From Clostridiales bacterium (GTDB lineage: Bacteria > Bacillota > Clostridia > Lachnospirales > WQUN01), in the NCBI GenBank assembly GCA_031270945.1, contig JAISWZ010000126.1, forward strand, positions 1 to 33,237: a stretch of 33,237 nucleotides of DNA. The letters run 5' to 3'. Below, one piece after another: positions 16,146-23,009 of the stretch. The notes beneath the pieces were generated by a model, which saw only the letters and a list, made by a program, of their open reading frames with translations, did not search any database and was not told the origin of the DNA. The translations under genes and the position numbers were made by a program. How positions within the stretch are numbered: the stretch's first letter is position 1; each line of letters starts with the position of its first letter.

Positions 16146-16724
16146 ATGCCACAACCAGATGAATTGCCAGATAGCGAAATACAAGAGAGACCTACTGAAA
16201 TGATCGATGGCGTTGTTTATCCTCAGACAATCGGCACTCCAAGCCATGCAAGCGTTATCGGAAATTTGCATTTCTTGTTGAGAAGCTACTTCAACGGAAA
16301 AACATGTCAACCATTTACAGGCGAGCTTGATGTAATGCTGGACGAGCAAAATACGTTTAGGCCTGACATTTCTGTGGTTTGCGACAGCACTCGATTTACG
16401 GAACAGGGGTATAGTGGAGCGCCTACGTTAGTTATTGAAGTTCTTTCTCCCAGAACAGCCAAAGTTGACAAGGGAAGAAAATTTTTGGCCTACCAGCGAC
16501 ATGGCGTCAAAGAATACTGGATTGTTGACGCAGATTCCGAGTCAGTCGAGCAGTTCGTGCTTGAAAACGGTGTTTTTGCCTTAAAGTCTATACATGTCAA
16601 CACGAGCTTCCAAGCAAGCTCAGAAGAAACGCATGAGCAAATAAACTTCACTAACAAGTTTACTTCTGCGGTGTTCGAAAACTTGACATTGAGCTTGCCG
16701 GACATATTTTCCTACATGTTCTAG
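16146..16724 (+). CDS. Uma2-family (DUF820) protein with PD-(D/E)XK nuclease fold
   Basis: Member of the Uma2 family, predicted from the family fold to be a restriction-endonuclease-like enzyme; cellular role unknown. ATG 16146 follows GGAG by 7 nt. The 192-aa protein shows the usual order: EMIDGVVYPQTIGTPSHASVIGNL, GELDVMLDEQNTFRPDISVVCD (catalytic Asp in RPDISV), PTLVIEVLSPRTAKVDKGRKF (catalytic Glu in VIEVLS, Lys in DKGRK), and YQRHGVKEYWIVDAD. All catalytic positions appear intact. It is a single gene with its own promoter, ended by a hairpin at 16842. Such genes often occur in many copies in filamentous or multicellular bacteria, and as a few copies in Clostridia. Confidence 0.9.
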   Translation: MPQPDELPDSEIQERPTEMIDGVVYPQTIGTPSHASVIGNLHFLLRSYFNGKTCQPFTGELDVMLDEQNTFRPDISVVCDSTRFTEQGYSGAPTLVIEVLSPRTAKVDKGRKFLAYQRHGVKEYWIVDADSESVEQFVLENGVFALKSIHVNTSFQASSEETHEQINFTNKFTSAVFENLTLSLPDIFSYMF

Positions 16725-16841
16725 CTTCAGAATTTCGGGTCTACCGCGAAGGCCGGTTGTTCTCTATAGGGGGCGGATTCCATGTTTTGCTGACATTGCG
16801 CACAGACGCAGAACCTTTTTGGAATACGCTTTAAGAATGTC

Positions 16842-16877
16842 AAAGGGGCAGTTGCTGAAGAACGGCAACGCCCCTTT
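16842..16877. terminator. Terminator between the Uma2 gene and the antitoxin gene
   Basis: AAAGGGGC-AGTTGC pairs with GCAAC-GCCCCTTT around a 9-nt loop, followed by GTCTTTGTG. It can serve both convergent genes. Confidence 0.65.
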
Positions 16878-16920
16878 GTCTTTGTGTGATGCTCACTCAC
16901 TGCGCCAATAGCGCGGCGCG

Positions 16921-17008
16921 TTAGTGCATATCCCAAAATCAGTTCCGAGGCACCGGAAAAGTCCGGGGATTTTTCGGCACCATTGCGAAATTTTAGGATA
17001 TGCGCTTA
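16921..17008 (-). mobile_element. MITE-like element with TTA duplication inserted at the antitoxin stop codon
   Basis: An 82-bp element (16924-17005) with GTGCATATCCC and GGATATGCGC ends; the GAATGC core is deleted. TTA copies lie at 16921-16923 and 17006-17008. The right-hand TTA read on the minus strand is the TAA stop codon of the antitoxin gene. Confidence 0.88.
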
Positions 17009-17314
17009 GTCAAACTCATACGACCTCCGCCCGTCCGCGTATTCTATGTATGGGCGATTTTGCTCGCTGTCATACAACGCAGCCGGAAGTTTGCTCTTGC
17101 CTTGCGCTAAAATTTGCGCATTGACGGCATCGCGCATGCGTTGCTCAAACGTTCTCTCTTCTGCAAGCGGAAATGGAATAGCGCCTGTCAACGCGACGTG
17201 TGCAAGATAGGCACTTATGCCTGTGTTCAGATCCATTTCGAACGAGGTGAACACTGCCTCTGCTTGCCGCTTTGTTTCAAGGTCTATGCTAACGACAAAT
17301 TTCTCTTCAGCCAA
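17006..17314 (-). CDS. RelB/DinJ-family antitoxin, no toxin partner
   Basis: Ribbon-helix-helix protein that would neutralise a RelE/YafQ-type mRNA interferase and repress its own promoter. I chose TTG 17314, with GGAGGTG about 8 nt upstream, giving 102 aa; an in-frame ATG at 17353 lacks a ribosome site. The family pattern is clear: FVVSIDLETKRQAEAVF (ribbon and first helix), SFEMDLNTGISAYLAHVALTGAIPFPL (second helix and the GIPF-type turn). The C-terminal 55 residues should bind the toxin. No toxin ORF follows: a MITE starts exactly at the stop, then a terminator and a convergent gene. It may be an orphan or trans-acting antitoxin. Confidence 0.85.
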   Translation of the reverse strand: MAEEKFVVSIDLETKRQAEAVFTSFEMDLNTGISAYLAHVALTGAIPFPLAEERTFEQRMRDAVNAQILAQGKSKLPAALYDSEQNRPYIEYADGRRSYEFD

Positions 17315-17400
17315 ACTGGTAGACACCTCCAAATATGCGTGAGCAGCCGCCATTCGAGCTAAAATGTAATTATTTTCGCTCGCTGTTATATCATGTCCTT

Positions 17401-17429
17401 ATTGTGCACCTTTGCACACTGTTTGTCAA
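17401..17429 (-). promoter_or_regulatory. Antitoxin promoter with overlapping palindrome
   Basis: On the minus strand TTGACA (17429-17424), 17 nt, CACAAT (17406-17401). A perfect inverted repeat TGTGCA-CCTT-TGCACA (17403-17418) covers the spacer and -10 box, a plausible autoregulatory operator for the ribbon-helix-helix protein. A second possible -10, TATAAC, lies closer to the gene. Confidence 0.5.
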
Positions 17430-17570
17430 GCCTTTCCCTTTAGCGTCAAATGCGACCTTTTGCTTGCAAGCGAAAACATCAAGAAAGTTCTTTCATTGTT
17501 TTTTCTCGAAATCATCCACCCGCTTGAATTAAAAGTGCAATTCTTTTCTTTTGCTAATATAAAAAAAGAC

Positions 17571-17597
17571 AAAAAGAGGGCGGTTTCCCGCCCCCTT
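17571..17597 (-). terminator. Terminator of the alpha-galactosidase gene
   Basis: On the minus strand GGGCGG GAAA CCGCCC followed by TCTTTTTGTCTTTTTTT. It lies about 140 nt after the stop at 17738. Confidence 0.8.
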
Positions 17598-17737
17598 ACT
17601 TTGTTCTGAAATTTAGTCAGAATATTCAGCAATTCCTGCGATTATCGCCAAGCGGACAAGCCATGCTTATAATGAGTCTCTGGCGCGTGTCTCGGTCGGC
17701 TCTCGAAAGCCGTCAAAGCGAAGGCAAGACAGGATTC

Positions 17738-19927
17738 CTATACCTCTTTGAAATAAAAGACTTCCGCAGGATAATCCCCCGTCAAAGGCGCGATCTTGAA
17801 CCCAGCGTTCATTAGGGCCGCGCCTGAATAAATGGCGTCGCCGCAAGCATACGTTTTATTATTGCTCAATCCTTTTAGCCTGAGATAGATGCATGACGGA
17901 TTCGCGGCCACATCGGCAGCGACAACTGTCAAGAGCGCCGCTGATTCATCTTCTGCCGCAAATTGCCACGCTATAACGCCTGTCGGATCATACGGACTTG
18001 ACAAGCGATAGTAAAGCCCGTCATGGACAAGAGGCCTGAACTTTTTGTATTGTTCCGTCAAGGCGAGAGCTTCGGCTTTTTCGGCTTTCGTCATTTTTGC
18101 GACATCCAGTTCGTAGCCGAAGCTGCCTGCCGCCGCCACTGCGGCGCGTGTGTTCAGCGAGCTGGATCGGCCAGTCTGATGATTTGGCGAAGCGGAAACA
18201 TGGGAACCCACGCTTGAGGCGGGATAGAAAAAGCTGGTTCCATATTGGATTTTCAACCGGTTTATTGCGTCGGTATTGTCGCTGCACCAGATCTGCGGCT
18301 GATAGCAAAGCATTCCCAGATCAAACCTTCCTCCGCCTCCGCTGCATCCTTCAAACAAGATGTTCGGATACCGCTCGGTCAGTTTTTTCATGAGGTCATA
18401 CAGCCCAAGCACATAGCGATGCGGCAGTTCACCCTGTTTGGAAGCGGAAAGCAAAGGCGAATGCCAATCTGTGATGCTGCGGTTCATGTCCCACTTGACA
18501 TATTCAATAGGGGCGCTGTCAAAGATCTCGCACATCCGCTGATAGAGGAAATCCCTTATGTTTTCCCTTGAAAGGTCAAGCACCAGCTGATTTCTGCCAC
18601 GAACGGGATTTCTTGAGGGGATTTGCAGTGCCCAATCCTTGTGTTCTCGATAGAGATCGCTGTCCTCGCTAACCATTTCGGGCTCAACCCAAATGCCAAA
18701 TTTCAAGCCTCGCTCATTTACGCCCTCAACCAGTTCTTTCAAACTGCACCCTAGCTTTTCTTCGTTGACCGTCCAATCGCCCAAAGCGCGGTTGTCATCA
18801 AACCGATCCCCGAACCAGCCGTCATCCATGACAAGCATTTCCGCTCCGATTTCTTTGGCTGATTCAGCGATTTGCAGAAGCTTGGCGCCAGTGAAGTCAA
18901 AATAGACGCCTTCCCAGCTGTTCAACAGGATCGGGCGAGATGACAGCTTATGCTTGCCTCGGCAGACATTGTGCCGTACGGCGCGGTGAAAATTGTGAGA
19001 CAGTTTGGCAAACCCATCGCCGCTAAACGACATCACCGCTTCTGGGGTGAAAAAGGATTCTCCAGGAGAAAGCGTCCATTGAAAGCTTCGATCACCTAAG
19101 CCCAGGACTGCGCGAGTCTGGCTTGTTTGGCTTCGTTCGATATTTGCGCTAAAGTTGCCGCTGTAGACCAGATTAAGTCCCCAGCATTCGCCATGCTCCT
19201 CGTTCGCGTCCCTCGTTGAGAGAATGAAGCCGGGGTTCTGCTGGTGGCTGGAGGTTCCTCGTCTGCTTCCTAGGGTTTGAACGCCGCTTATGACAGTGGT
19301 TCTTTCAATTTCCCGCTCCATCGCATGACGGCCATGGAAATGCAGCAAGTCCAAATCGCCGCGCAGCAAATCCAGGCTGACGGAAGCCGCTTTCGTTATT
19401 CGCATGTCAGCCCCGCCCAGATTCCTAATAACGGTCGAGCGCGTAATCACGTCTTTTTCCGAAAACACGCCATACAGCAGTTTCACCTCAATGCTGGAAA
19501 CGCGATCCAGCAAGACGACTTCCAGCGTCTCGGCTTCTCCAAGTGTTTCTTCATACAGCGAAGGCATTCCCTCCACGCCATACTTGTCAGAAATGATTTT
19601 ATGGCTTTGGTAGCGCAAATCCAGCGCCATGCTGCCGTCTGAATTGATCACTTCGATAGCGGGAACTCGATAATCGCCTACGCCAACAGTCGGATATTCC
19701 TGCGGCAAAAAATCTAGCGAAAATGTACGGTCATTCCCAGCGTCATAAGGGTTCATGCAAAACCCTCGGTCTGCCTGGTGCAAGAGATAGCTCATATTCT
19801 GCCCGCCGACAGACGCCCCGTAGTGAAGATGAAGCAAAAAGCCATATGGCCCAATCACGAATTGGTACTCGCTTCGCTGTGTGCTCAATTTAAATGTCTT
19901 TGCGTCGCTGTCATATATAATTGACAT
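17738..19927 (-). CDS. Alpha-galactosidase, glycoside hydrolase family 36
   Basis: Retaining exo-enzyme that removes terminal alpha-1,6-galactose from raffinose-family sugars or galactomannan fragments. Start ATG 19927, with GGAGG 7 nt upstream. The 729-aa product has full GH36 length: an N-terminal beta-sandwich (to about 320), a (beta/alpha)8 barrel with LVMDDGWFG, KFGIWVEPEMVSEDSDLY, RNQLVLDLSRE, then YVKWDMNR carrying the nucleophile Asp, CSGGGGRFDLGML, and WCSDNTDAINRL carrying the acid/base Asp. A beta-domain closes the protein. There is no signal peptide, so it is intracellular. The transcript probably starts at the consensus promoter at 20300-20328, giving a leader of about 365 nt that contains a 26-codon ORF and a complete MITE. 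No transporter or regulator of sugar use is adjacent. Confidence 0.95.
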   Translation of the reverse strand: MSIIYDSDAKTFKLSTQRSEYQFVIGPYGFLLHLHYGASVGGQNMSYLLHQADRGFCMNPYDAGNDRTFSLDFLPQEYPTVGVGDYRVPAIEVINSDGSMALDLRYQSHKIISDKYGVEGMPSLYEETLGEAETLEVVLLDRVSSIEVKLLYGVFSEKDVITRSTVIRNLGGADMRITKAASVSLDLLRGDLDLLHFHGRHAMEREIERTTVISGVQTLGSRRGTSSHQQNPGFILSTRDANEEHGECWGLNLVYSGNFSANIERSQTSQTRAVLGLGDRSFQWTLSPGESFFTPEAVMSFSGDGFAKLSHNFHRAVRHNVCRGKHKLSSRPILLNSWEGVYFDFTGAKLLQIAESAKEIGAEMLVMDDGWFGDRFDDNRALGDWTVNEEKLGCSLKELVEGVNERGLKFGIWVEPEMVSEDSDLYREHKDWALQIPSRNPVRGRNQLVLDLSRENIRDFLYQRMCEIFDSAPIEYVKWDMNRSITDWHSPLLSASKQGELPHRYVLGLYDLMKKLTERYPNILFEGCSGGGGRFDLGMLCYQPQIWCSDNTDAINRLKIQYGTSFFYPASSVGSHVSASPNHQTGRSSSLNTRAAVAAAGSFGYELDVAKMTKAEKAEALALTEQYKKFRPLVHDGLYYRLSSPYDPTGVIAWQFAAEDESAALLTVVAADVAANPSCIYLRLKGLSNNKTYACGDAIYSGAALMNAGFKIAPLTGDYPAEVFYFKEV

Positions 19928-19997
19928 TTGTTGCCTCCATTCTTTTTAAGGCGTCCTTGCAAGCCCTCGCTTCCAACTGTTGATTTGCTTGATAACC

Positions 19998-20102
19998 TAA
20001 GAGCATATCCCAAAATTCCGAAATGGCACCGGAAAAATCCTGGCGAATGCTTCAACGCCGGATTTTTCCGGTGCCTCGGATATAATTTGGGATATGCTCT
20101 AA
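19998..20102 (+). mobile_element. Full-length MITE-like element with TAA duplication in the alpha-galactosidase leader
   Basis: A 99-bp element (20001-20099) with GAGCATATCCCAAAATT and GGGATATGCTC ends and the GGCGAATGCTTCAACGCC core. TAA copies lie at 19998-20000 and 20100-20102. It is a long near-perfect hairpin between the leader ORF and the GH36 start. Confidence 0.9.
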
Positions 20103-20110
20103 GTATGCAG

Positions 20111-20191
20111 CTAGCCTCCGCGCTTCAGAGAAGCTTCCGAATCCGCAGGGTCCGCAACACGGATAAGCATTTCAATCTGCCGATTGTACAT
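20111..20191 (-). CDS. 26-aa leader ORF
   Basis: AAAGGAG lies 8 nt before an ATG at 20191, giving a 26-residue peptide that begins MYNRQIEMLIRV and ends LKRGG. A perfect consensus promoter lies about 110 bp upstream and the GH36 gene about 185 bp downstream on the same strand. It may be a leader peptide, a free small protein, or the start of a gene cut short when the region was rearranged. The composition is charged, with no membrane segment and no run of codons typical of amino-acid attenuators. Confidence 0.5.
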   Translation of the reverse strand: MYNRQIEMLIRVADPADSEASLKRGG

Positions 20192-20299
20192 GATAACGTC
20201 TCCTTTCTCGGCGAATGTCATTGCCACGAAATCAATCCCTGTTCGGTTATAGCATATTTTTTCTCTTTATGCGTAGCAAATCTTATTGCTCTCATCTGT

Positions 20300-20328
20300 A
20301 TTATATATTATGATTTTTGCTTTGTCAA
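20300..20328 (-). promoter_or_regulatory. Perfect consensus sigmaA promoter
   Basis: On the minus strand TTGACA (20328-20323), 17-nt spacer, TATAAT (20305-20300): all twelve consensus bases. It points towards the leader ORF and the alpha-galactosidase. Confidence 0.9.
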
Positions 20329-20632
20329 GACGTCTCAAAATCTCATGTTAGACAATTAATCTTGAAGCCGTCTTTATTTGATCGAATTGGTTCAAATCAT
20401 GATTTTTGCGATGCCATCCGTACGAATTCGGTTGCAACGCACAATCCCCCGCGCACAGATTTCTTAAAACAAACCCGGCACCAATTCTGCGACAAACTGA
20501 TTGAGTTGCCTACAGCATCGCATAAAATCCGAATGCGCTGCGCTCTCGACTGAGGCGTGTTTTTTATTCTGCAAGCTTTGCGAGCTCGATCCGGAAAATG
20601 GAGTTGCGCTTTTGCTCAACAAGAAAAAGATT
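20329..20632. other. Intergenic stretch without a recognised gene
   Basis: About 300 bp upstream of the consensus promoter. Short open frames exist on both strands, but none has a ribosome site and a recognisable product. Confidence 0.4.
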
Positions 20633-20667
20633 GCTCGCAAGCGAAACCTAAGTTTTCGCTTGCGAGC
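20633..20667 (-). terminator. Terminator of the MerR-family gene
   Basis: GCTCGCAAGCGAAA and its complement flank a short loop; on the minus strand AATCTTTTTCTTG follows. It is 58 nt past the stop at 20726. Confidence 0.75.
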
Positions 20668-20725
20668 ATCAAGACGCTACGCCAGGGGATGCTGCTTCTC
20701 TTTATCGATCCCCAGATACTCCCGC

Positions 20726-21535
20726 CTAAGCCTTCTTTACCGCAACCTGCAGCTCGGTTTCGTATTCGTCAGGGTTGGCTGTGTTTACCGGCGCCACGAT
20801 TGCCTTGCCGCGTATCACGCCTGCCATCTCAAGCCCTTTGTCTTCGATGAACTGCGCCAGCGCTGTGAAAGCGTCGGCATAGCCTTCGTATGAGCCCCTG
20901 AACACCACAGTTGCCGCCTGGTCGACTGCGGGTAGCTCCTTGAAAACGAAGCTGCCTTCGTTCTTGCCAAACGAAGCCACAGGCACTGCGATCTCAATGT
21001 CCGTATCTGTTTCTTTGTAGTCCTCGTCGTGGTAGATGGAGTAGCCACCTGGGAGGAGCTCGATGTTGCGCTTCACCGCGAACGCCCGCAGTTTGTCCCA
21101 AAGGTCAAACTCGCGCTCGCAGGACGGGATAATTTCCCTCAAGCTAAGCACCTTTTCGGCGGGGAGCGATTTTAACCCTGCTGGAAAAACCATATTGACC
21201 TCCTGCAATTGGCCGCTAAACGCGGCAATGTTGGCGAGCTTGGCCTGTTCGAGGGCGATTGCCGCTTGCACCTCGGCATATTTGCGCGAGAGCGCGTCCC
21301 GCATTGCGGCTCGGTCACCCTGCATCAACAGCAGCCCCTTAATTTCCTCCACGCCGAAGCCCATATCGCGCAGCTGCGTAATGCGTGACAAGAGCGGCAT
21401 TTGCAAGGAGCTGTAAAGCCGGTAGCCCGTGAAGCGGTCAACCTCCGCTGGCTCGAGCAAGCCGTTCTGCTCGTAATAGCGAAGCATTCGCGGAGACACG
21501 CGTACAAGCTTAGAAAACTCGCCGATCTTGAACAT
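20726..21535 (-). CDS. MerR-family regulator with GyrI-like effector-binding domain
   Basis: Transcription activator that reshapes over-spaced promoters on binding a small molecule. Start ATG 21535, with AGGTGAG upstream. The 269-aa protein has a MerR winged helix (residues 1-70: IGEFSKLVRVSPRMLRYYEQNGLLEPAEVDRFTGYRLY), a dimerisation coiled coil (about 75-115), and a C-terminal GyrI-like/AraC-effector (SOUL-type) ligand-binding domain (about 125-267) ending DEYETELQVAVKK. Related regulators such as BltR/BmrR sense drugs and control efflux pumps, but no pump is next to this gene. The only drug-related neighbour is the rifamycin ADP-ribosyltransferase just upstream in the same direction; a link is speculation. 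Confidence 0.92.
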   Translation of the reverse strand: MFKIGEFSKLVRVSPRMLRYYEQNGLLEPAEVDRFTGYRLYSSLQMPLLSRITQLRDMGFGVEEIKGLLLMQGDRAAMRDALSRKYAEVQAAIALEQAKLANIAAFSGQLQEVNMVFPAGLKSLPAEKVLSLREIIPSCEREFDLWDKLRAFAVKRNIELLPGGYSIYHDEDYKETDTDIEIAVPVASFGKNEGSFVFKELPAVDQAATVVFRGSYEGYADAFTALAQFIEDKGLEMAGVIRGKAIVAPVNTANPDEYETELQVAVKKA

Positions 21536-21563
21536 TCAAGCTCACCTCTTTTCAAGCGTTTTC

Positions 21564-21609
21564 TGCAATCCGGATTGCAATTAAAGAATACGGCTTGACA
21601 TCATGTCAA
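21564..21609 (-). promoter_or_regulatory. MerR gene promoter with two perfect palindromes
   Basis: Minus strand TTGACA (21609-21604), 18 nt, TTTAAT. One 15-bp palindrome (TTGACAT-C-ATGTCAA, 21595-21609) spans the -35 box and a 16-bp palindrome (TGCAATCCGGATTGCA, 21564-21579) lies at the expected transcript start. Either could be the autoregulatory operator. Confidence 0.6.
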
Positions 21610-21676
21610 AGTCAATAGGGTTTTTTGAAATCCAAAAAAATATTTTTGCGCCCGTAGCGTCGCTTTCGCAAATCGC

Positions 21677-21704
21677 AAAAAAGGGGCGGTTTTCCGCCCC
21701 TTTT
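21677..21704. terminator. Terminator after the Arr-like gene
   Basis: GGGGCGG TTTT CCGCCCC flanked by A and T tracts. On the minus strand it ends CCCCTTTTTTGCG, about 90 nt past the stop at 21793. Confidence 0.8.
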
Positions 21705-21792
21705 CATGTTTCCCCTAGCCCGAGAGCGCCTCGGCGGGTTTGATTAAACGGTCAAAGCGGAGTACGCGCTGCCTCTTTCGCTTCCAAACTTT

Positions 21793-22539
21793 TCAGTTTA
21801 TTATTTCGCCTTTATTCTCAGCCAGGTTTTCTTTCCATTTATTCTTTTCTTCAAATGTCAGATCCGTCCATTCCGTTTCCTCGCCTATGATCCGCAAAGG
21901 TTCCTGCGAGCGGTAGGAGCGGGTTAGGTTGCCTGGCAACTTTTTGTCAGTCAGATTGGGGTCATCTTCGAATGCGCCCGTTGGCTCGACGATATAGACG
22001 TGTCCCTGCCCTTCGCCTTTCGCCAAAGAGGCCGCAAGTCCCGCCCCTTTCACATTCGCGGTGAAGTAGATGTGGTTCATGACAAACTCGGACTTGTAGT
22101 TGGAATTCTGTCCTGCCCTCAGCAAGTCCCCAACCTTCAACTCTGCCTTTGTCCCGTGATAAAACGGCCCTTCGTCTACAGCCGCGCCTTTGTGTTTTTT
22201 TGCCAGGCCGCTGTTTTTCTCTGCAAGGACAGAATCGCCCAGCTCCTCATAGCATTTGGCTATGCTTGCATACAGCGTTGAGTATGCGCTGATGACATTG
22301 ATGTCGTTTATCGACTGCGCGCACTGGAGGGATGTCTCCATCCATTTCAGTTTGTCTTCAACGCTCTCTTGGTGGCGGGCGAAGTGATAAGCCGCAATAA
22401 ACCTATCATAGTCATCCGCAGATTCTTGCCACGCCTGAAAAAAGATCGCGGACGCCTCTTCGTTGCGCCCGCTTTCCTCTAGGCCAAGGCCGCTCATGCA
22501 CAGCTTGATGACGGCATTGTTTGTATCGAATTTAATCAT
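21793..22539 (-). CDS. arr: Rifamycin ADP-ribosyltransferase (Arr) with helical-repeat N-terminal extension
   Basis: Arr enzymes inactivate rifamycins by transferring ADP-ribose from NAD to the ansa-bridge hydroxyl. Start ATG 22539, with AGGAGG 4-5 nt upstream. The 248-aa protein is about 110 residues longer than typical Arr (about 140 aa). Residues 1-120 are alpha-helical with TPR-like phasing (EEASAIFFQAWQESADDYDR, YSTLYASIAKCYEELGD). The Arr domain (about 126-235) has FYHGTKAELKVGDLL with the catalytic His, IYFTANVKGAGLAASLAKG, HVYIVEPTGAFEDDPNLTDK, and RSYRSQEPLRIIGE, all closely following known Arr. The extension may guide folding, a partner, or another substrate. Whether it confers rifampicin resistance is not shown by sequence alone. 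The leader contains 49-bp repeats. Confidence 0.9.
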   Translation of the reverse strand: MIKFDTNNAVIKLCMSGLGLEESGRNEEASAIFFQAWQESADDYDRFIAAYHFARHQESVEDKLKWMETSLQCAQSINDINVISAYSTLYASIAKCYEELGDSVLAEKNSGLAKKHKGAAVDEGPFYHGTKAELKVGDLLRAGQNSNYKSEFVMNHIYFTANVKGAGLAASLAKGEGQGHVYIVEPTGAFEDDPNLTDKKLPGNLTRSYRSQEPLRIIGEETEWTDLTFEEKNKWKENLAENKGEIIN

Positions 22540-22577
22540 ATTTCCTCCTGAGTTTTCCATGAGACTCACGAAGTTCG

Positions 22578-22690
22578 GCTTGCTCAGCCATTTCTGCCTA
22601 CCAAAATCTAAAGGCTGGATATGCTTGGCTATTGTTCAGCCATTTTACCCATATCTAGCAGGCTGGATGCGCTTGACTATTATGCCAGCC
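22578..22690. repeat. 49-bp tandem repeat in the Arr leader
   Basis: About 2.3 units, each ending in a GGCTGG(AT)..GCTTG.CTATT..CAGCC hairpin (22613-22641 and 22661-22690), with a more diverged partial unit starting near 22578. It lies directly upstream of the Arr start codon region. Confidence 0.7.
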
Positions 22691-22901
22691 TAATAGGGGC
22701 GCGGCAACAAAGATGCTTGCCCCAGGCGCGATAGCCAAAATTTTAGGATATCGCGTACCGATGTATATACCACAAACATGCAGGATTTGTCTGCTCTATT
22801 CCAAAATTTCTGGGAAGGCAAGATTTTTTTATCGCAGTTCGCCGCTCTTGAATGTCGAAATATTGACAATTTTTGAAATTAAGTCTGTGGCAAAATCAAA
22901 A

Positions 22902-22931
22902 GCCAGGCAAAGGGCTTTCCTTTTGCCTGGC
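22902..22931 (-). terminator. Terminator of the DnaD-like gene
   Basis: GCCAGGCAAA and its exact complement around a 10-nt loop; on the minus strand TTTTGATTTTG follows. It lies 79 nt after the stop, beyond an inserted short MITE. Confidence 0.8.
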
Positions 22932-22936
22932 CTGAT

Positions 22937-22980
22937 TATGCGCATATCCCAAAACGATTTTTAGTTTGGATATGCTCTAT
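22937..22980. mobile_element. 38-bp miniature MITE with TAT duplication
   Basis: GCGCATATCCCAAAAC, a short A/T-rich middle, and GTTTGGATATGCTC (22940-22977), flanked by direct TAT copies. It sits between the DnaD-like gene and its terminator. Confidence 0.75.
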
Positions 22981-23009
22981 GTATAAGCCTGAAACCGTCT
23001 TTTCCAGTT

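Noticed and set aside
20401-20560. Short minus-strand open frames upstream of the consensus promoter
   Set aside because: No ribosome site, no recognisable product, interrupted by stops; not enough to call even a pseudogene.
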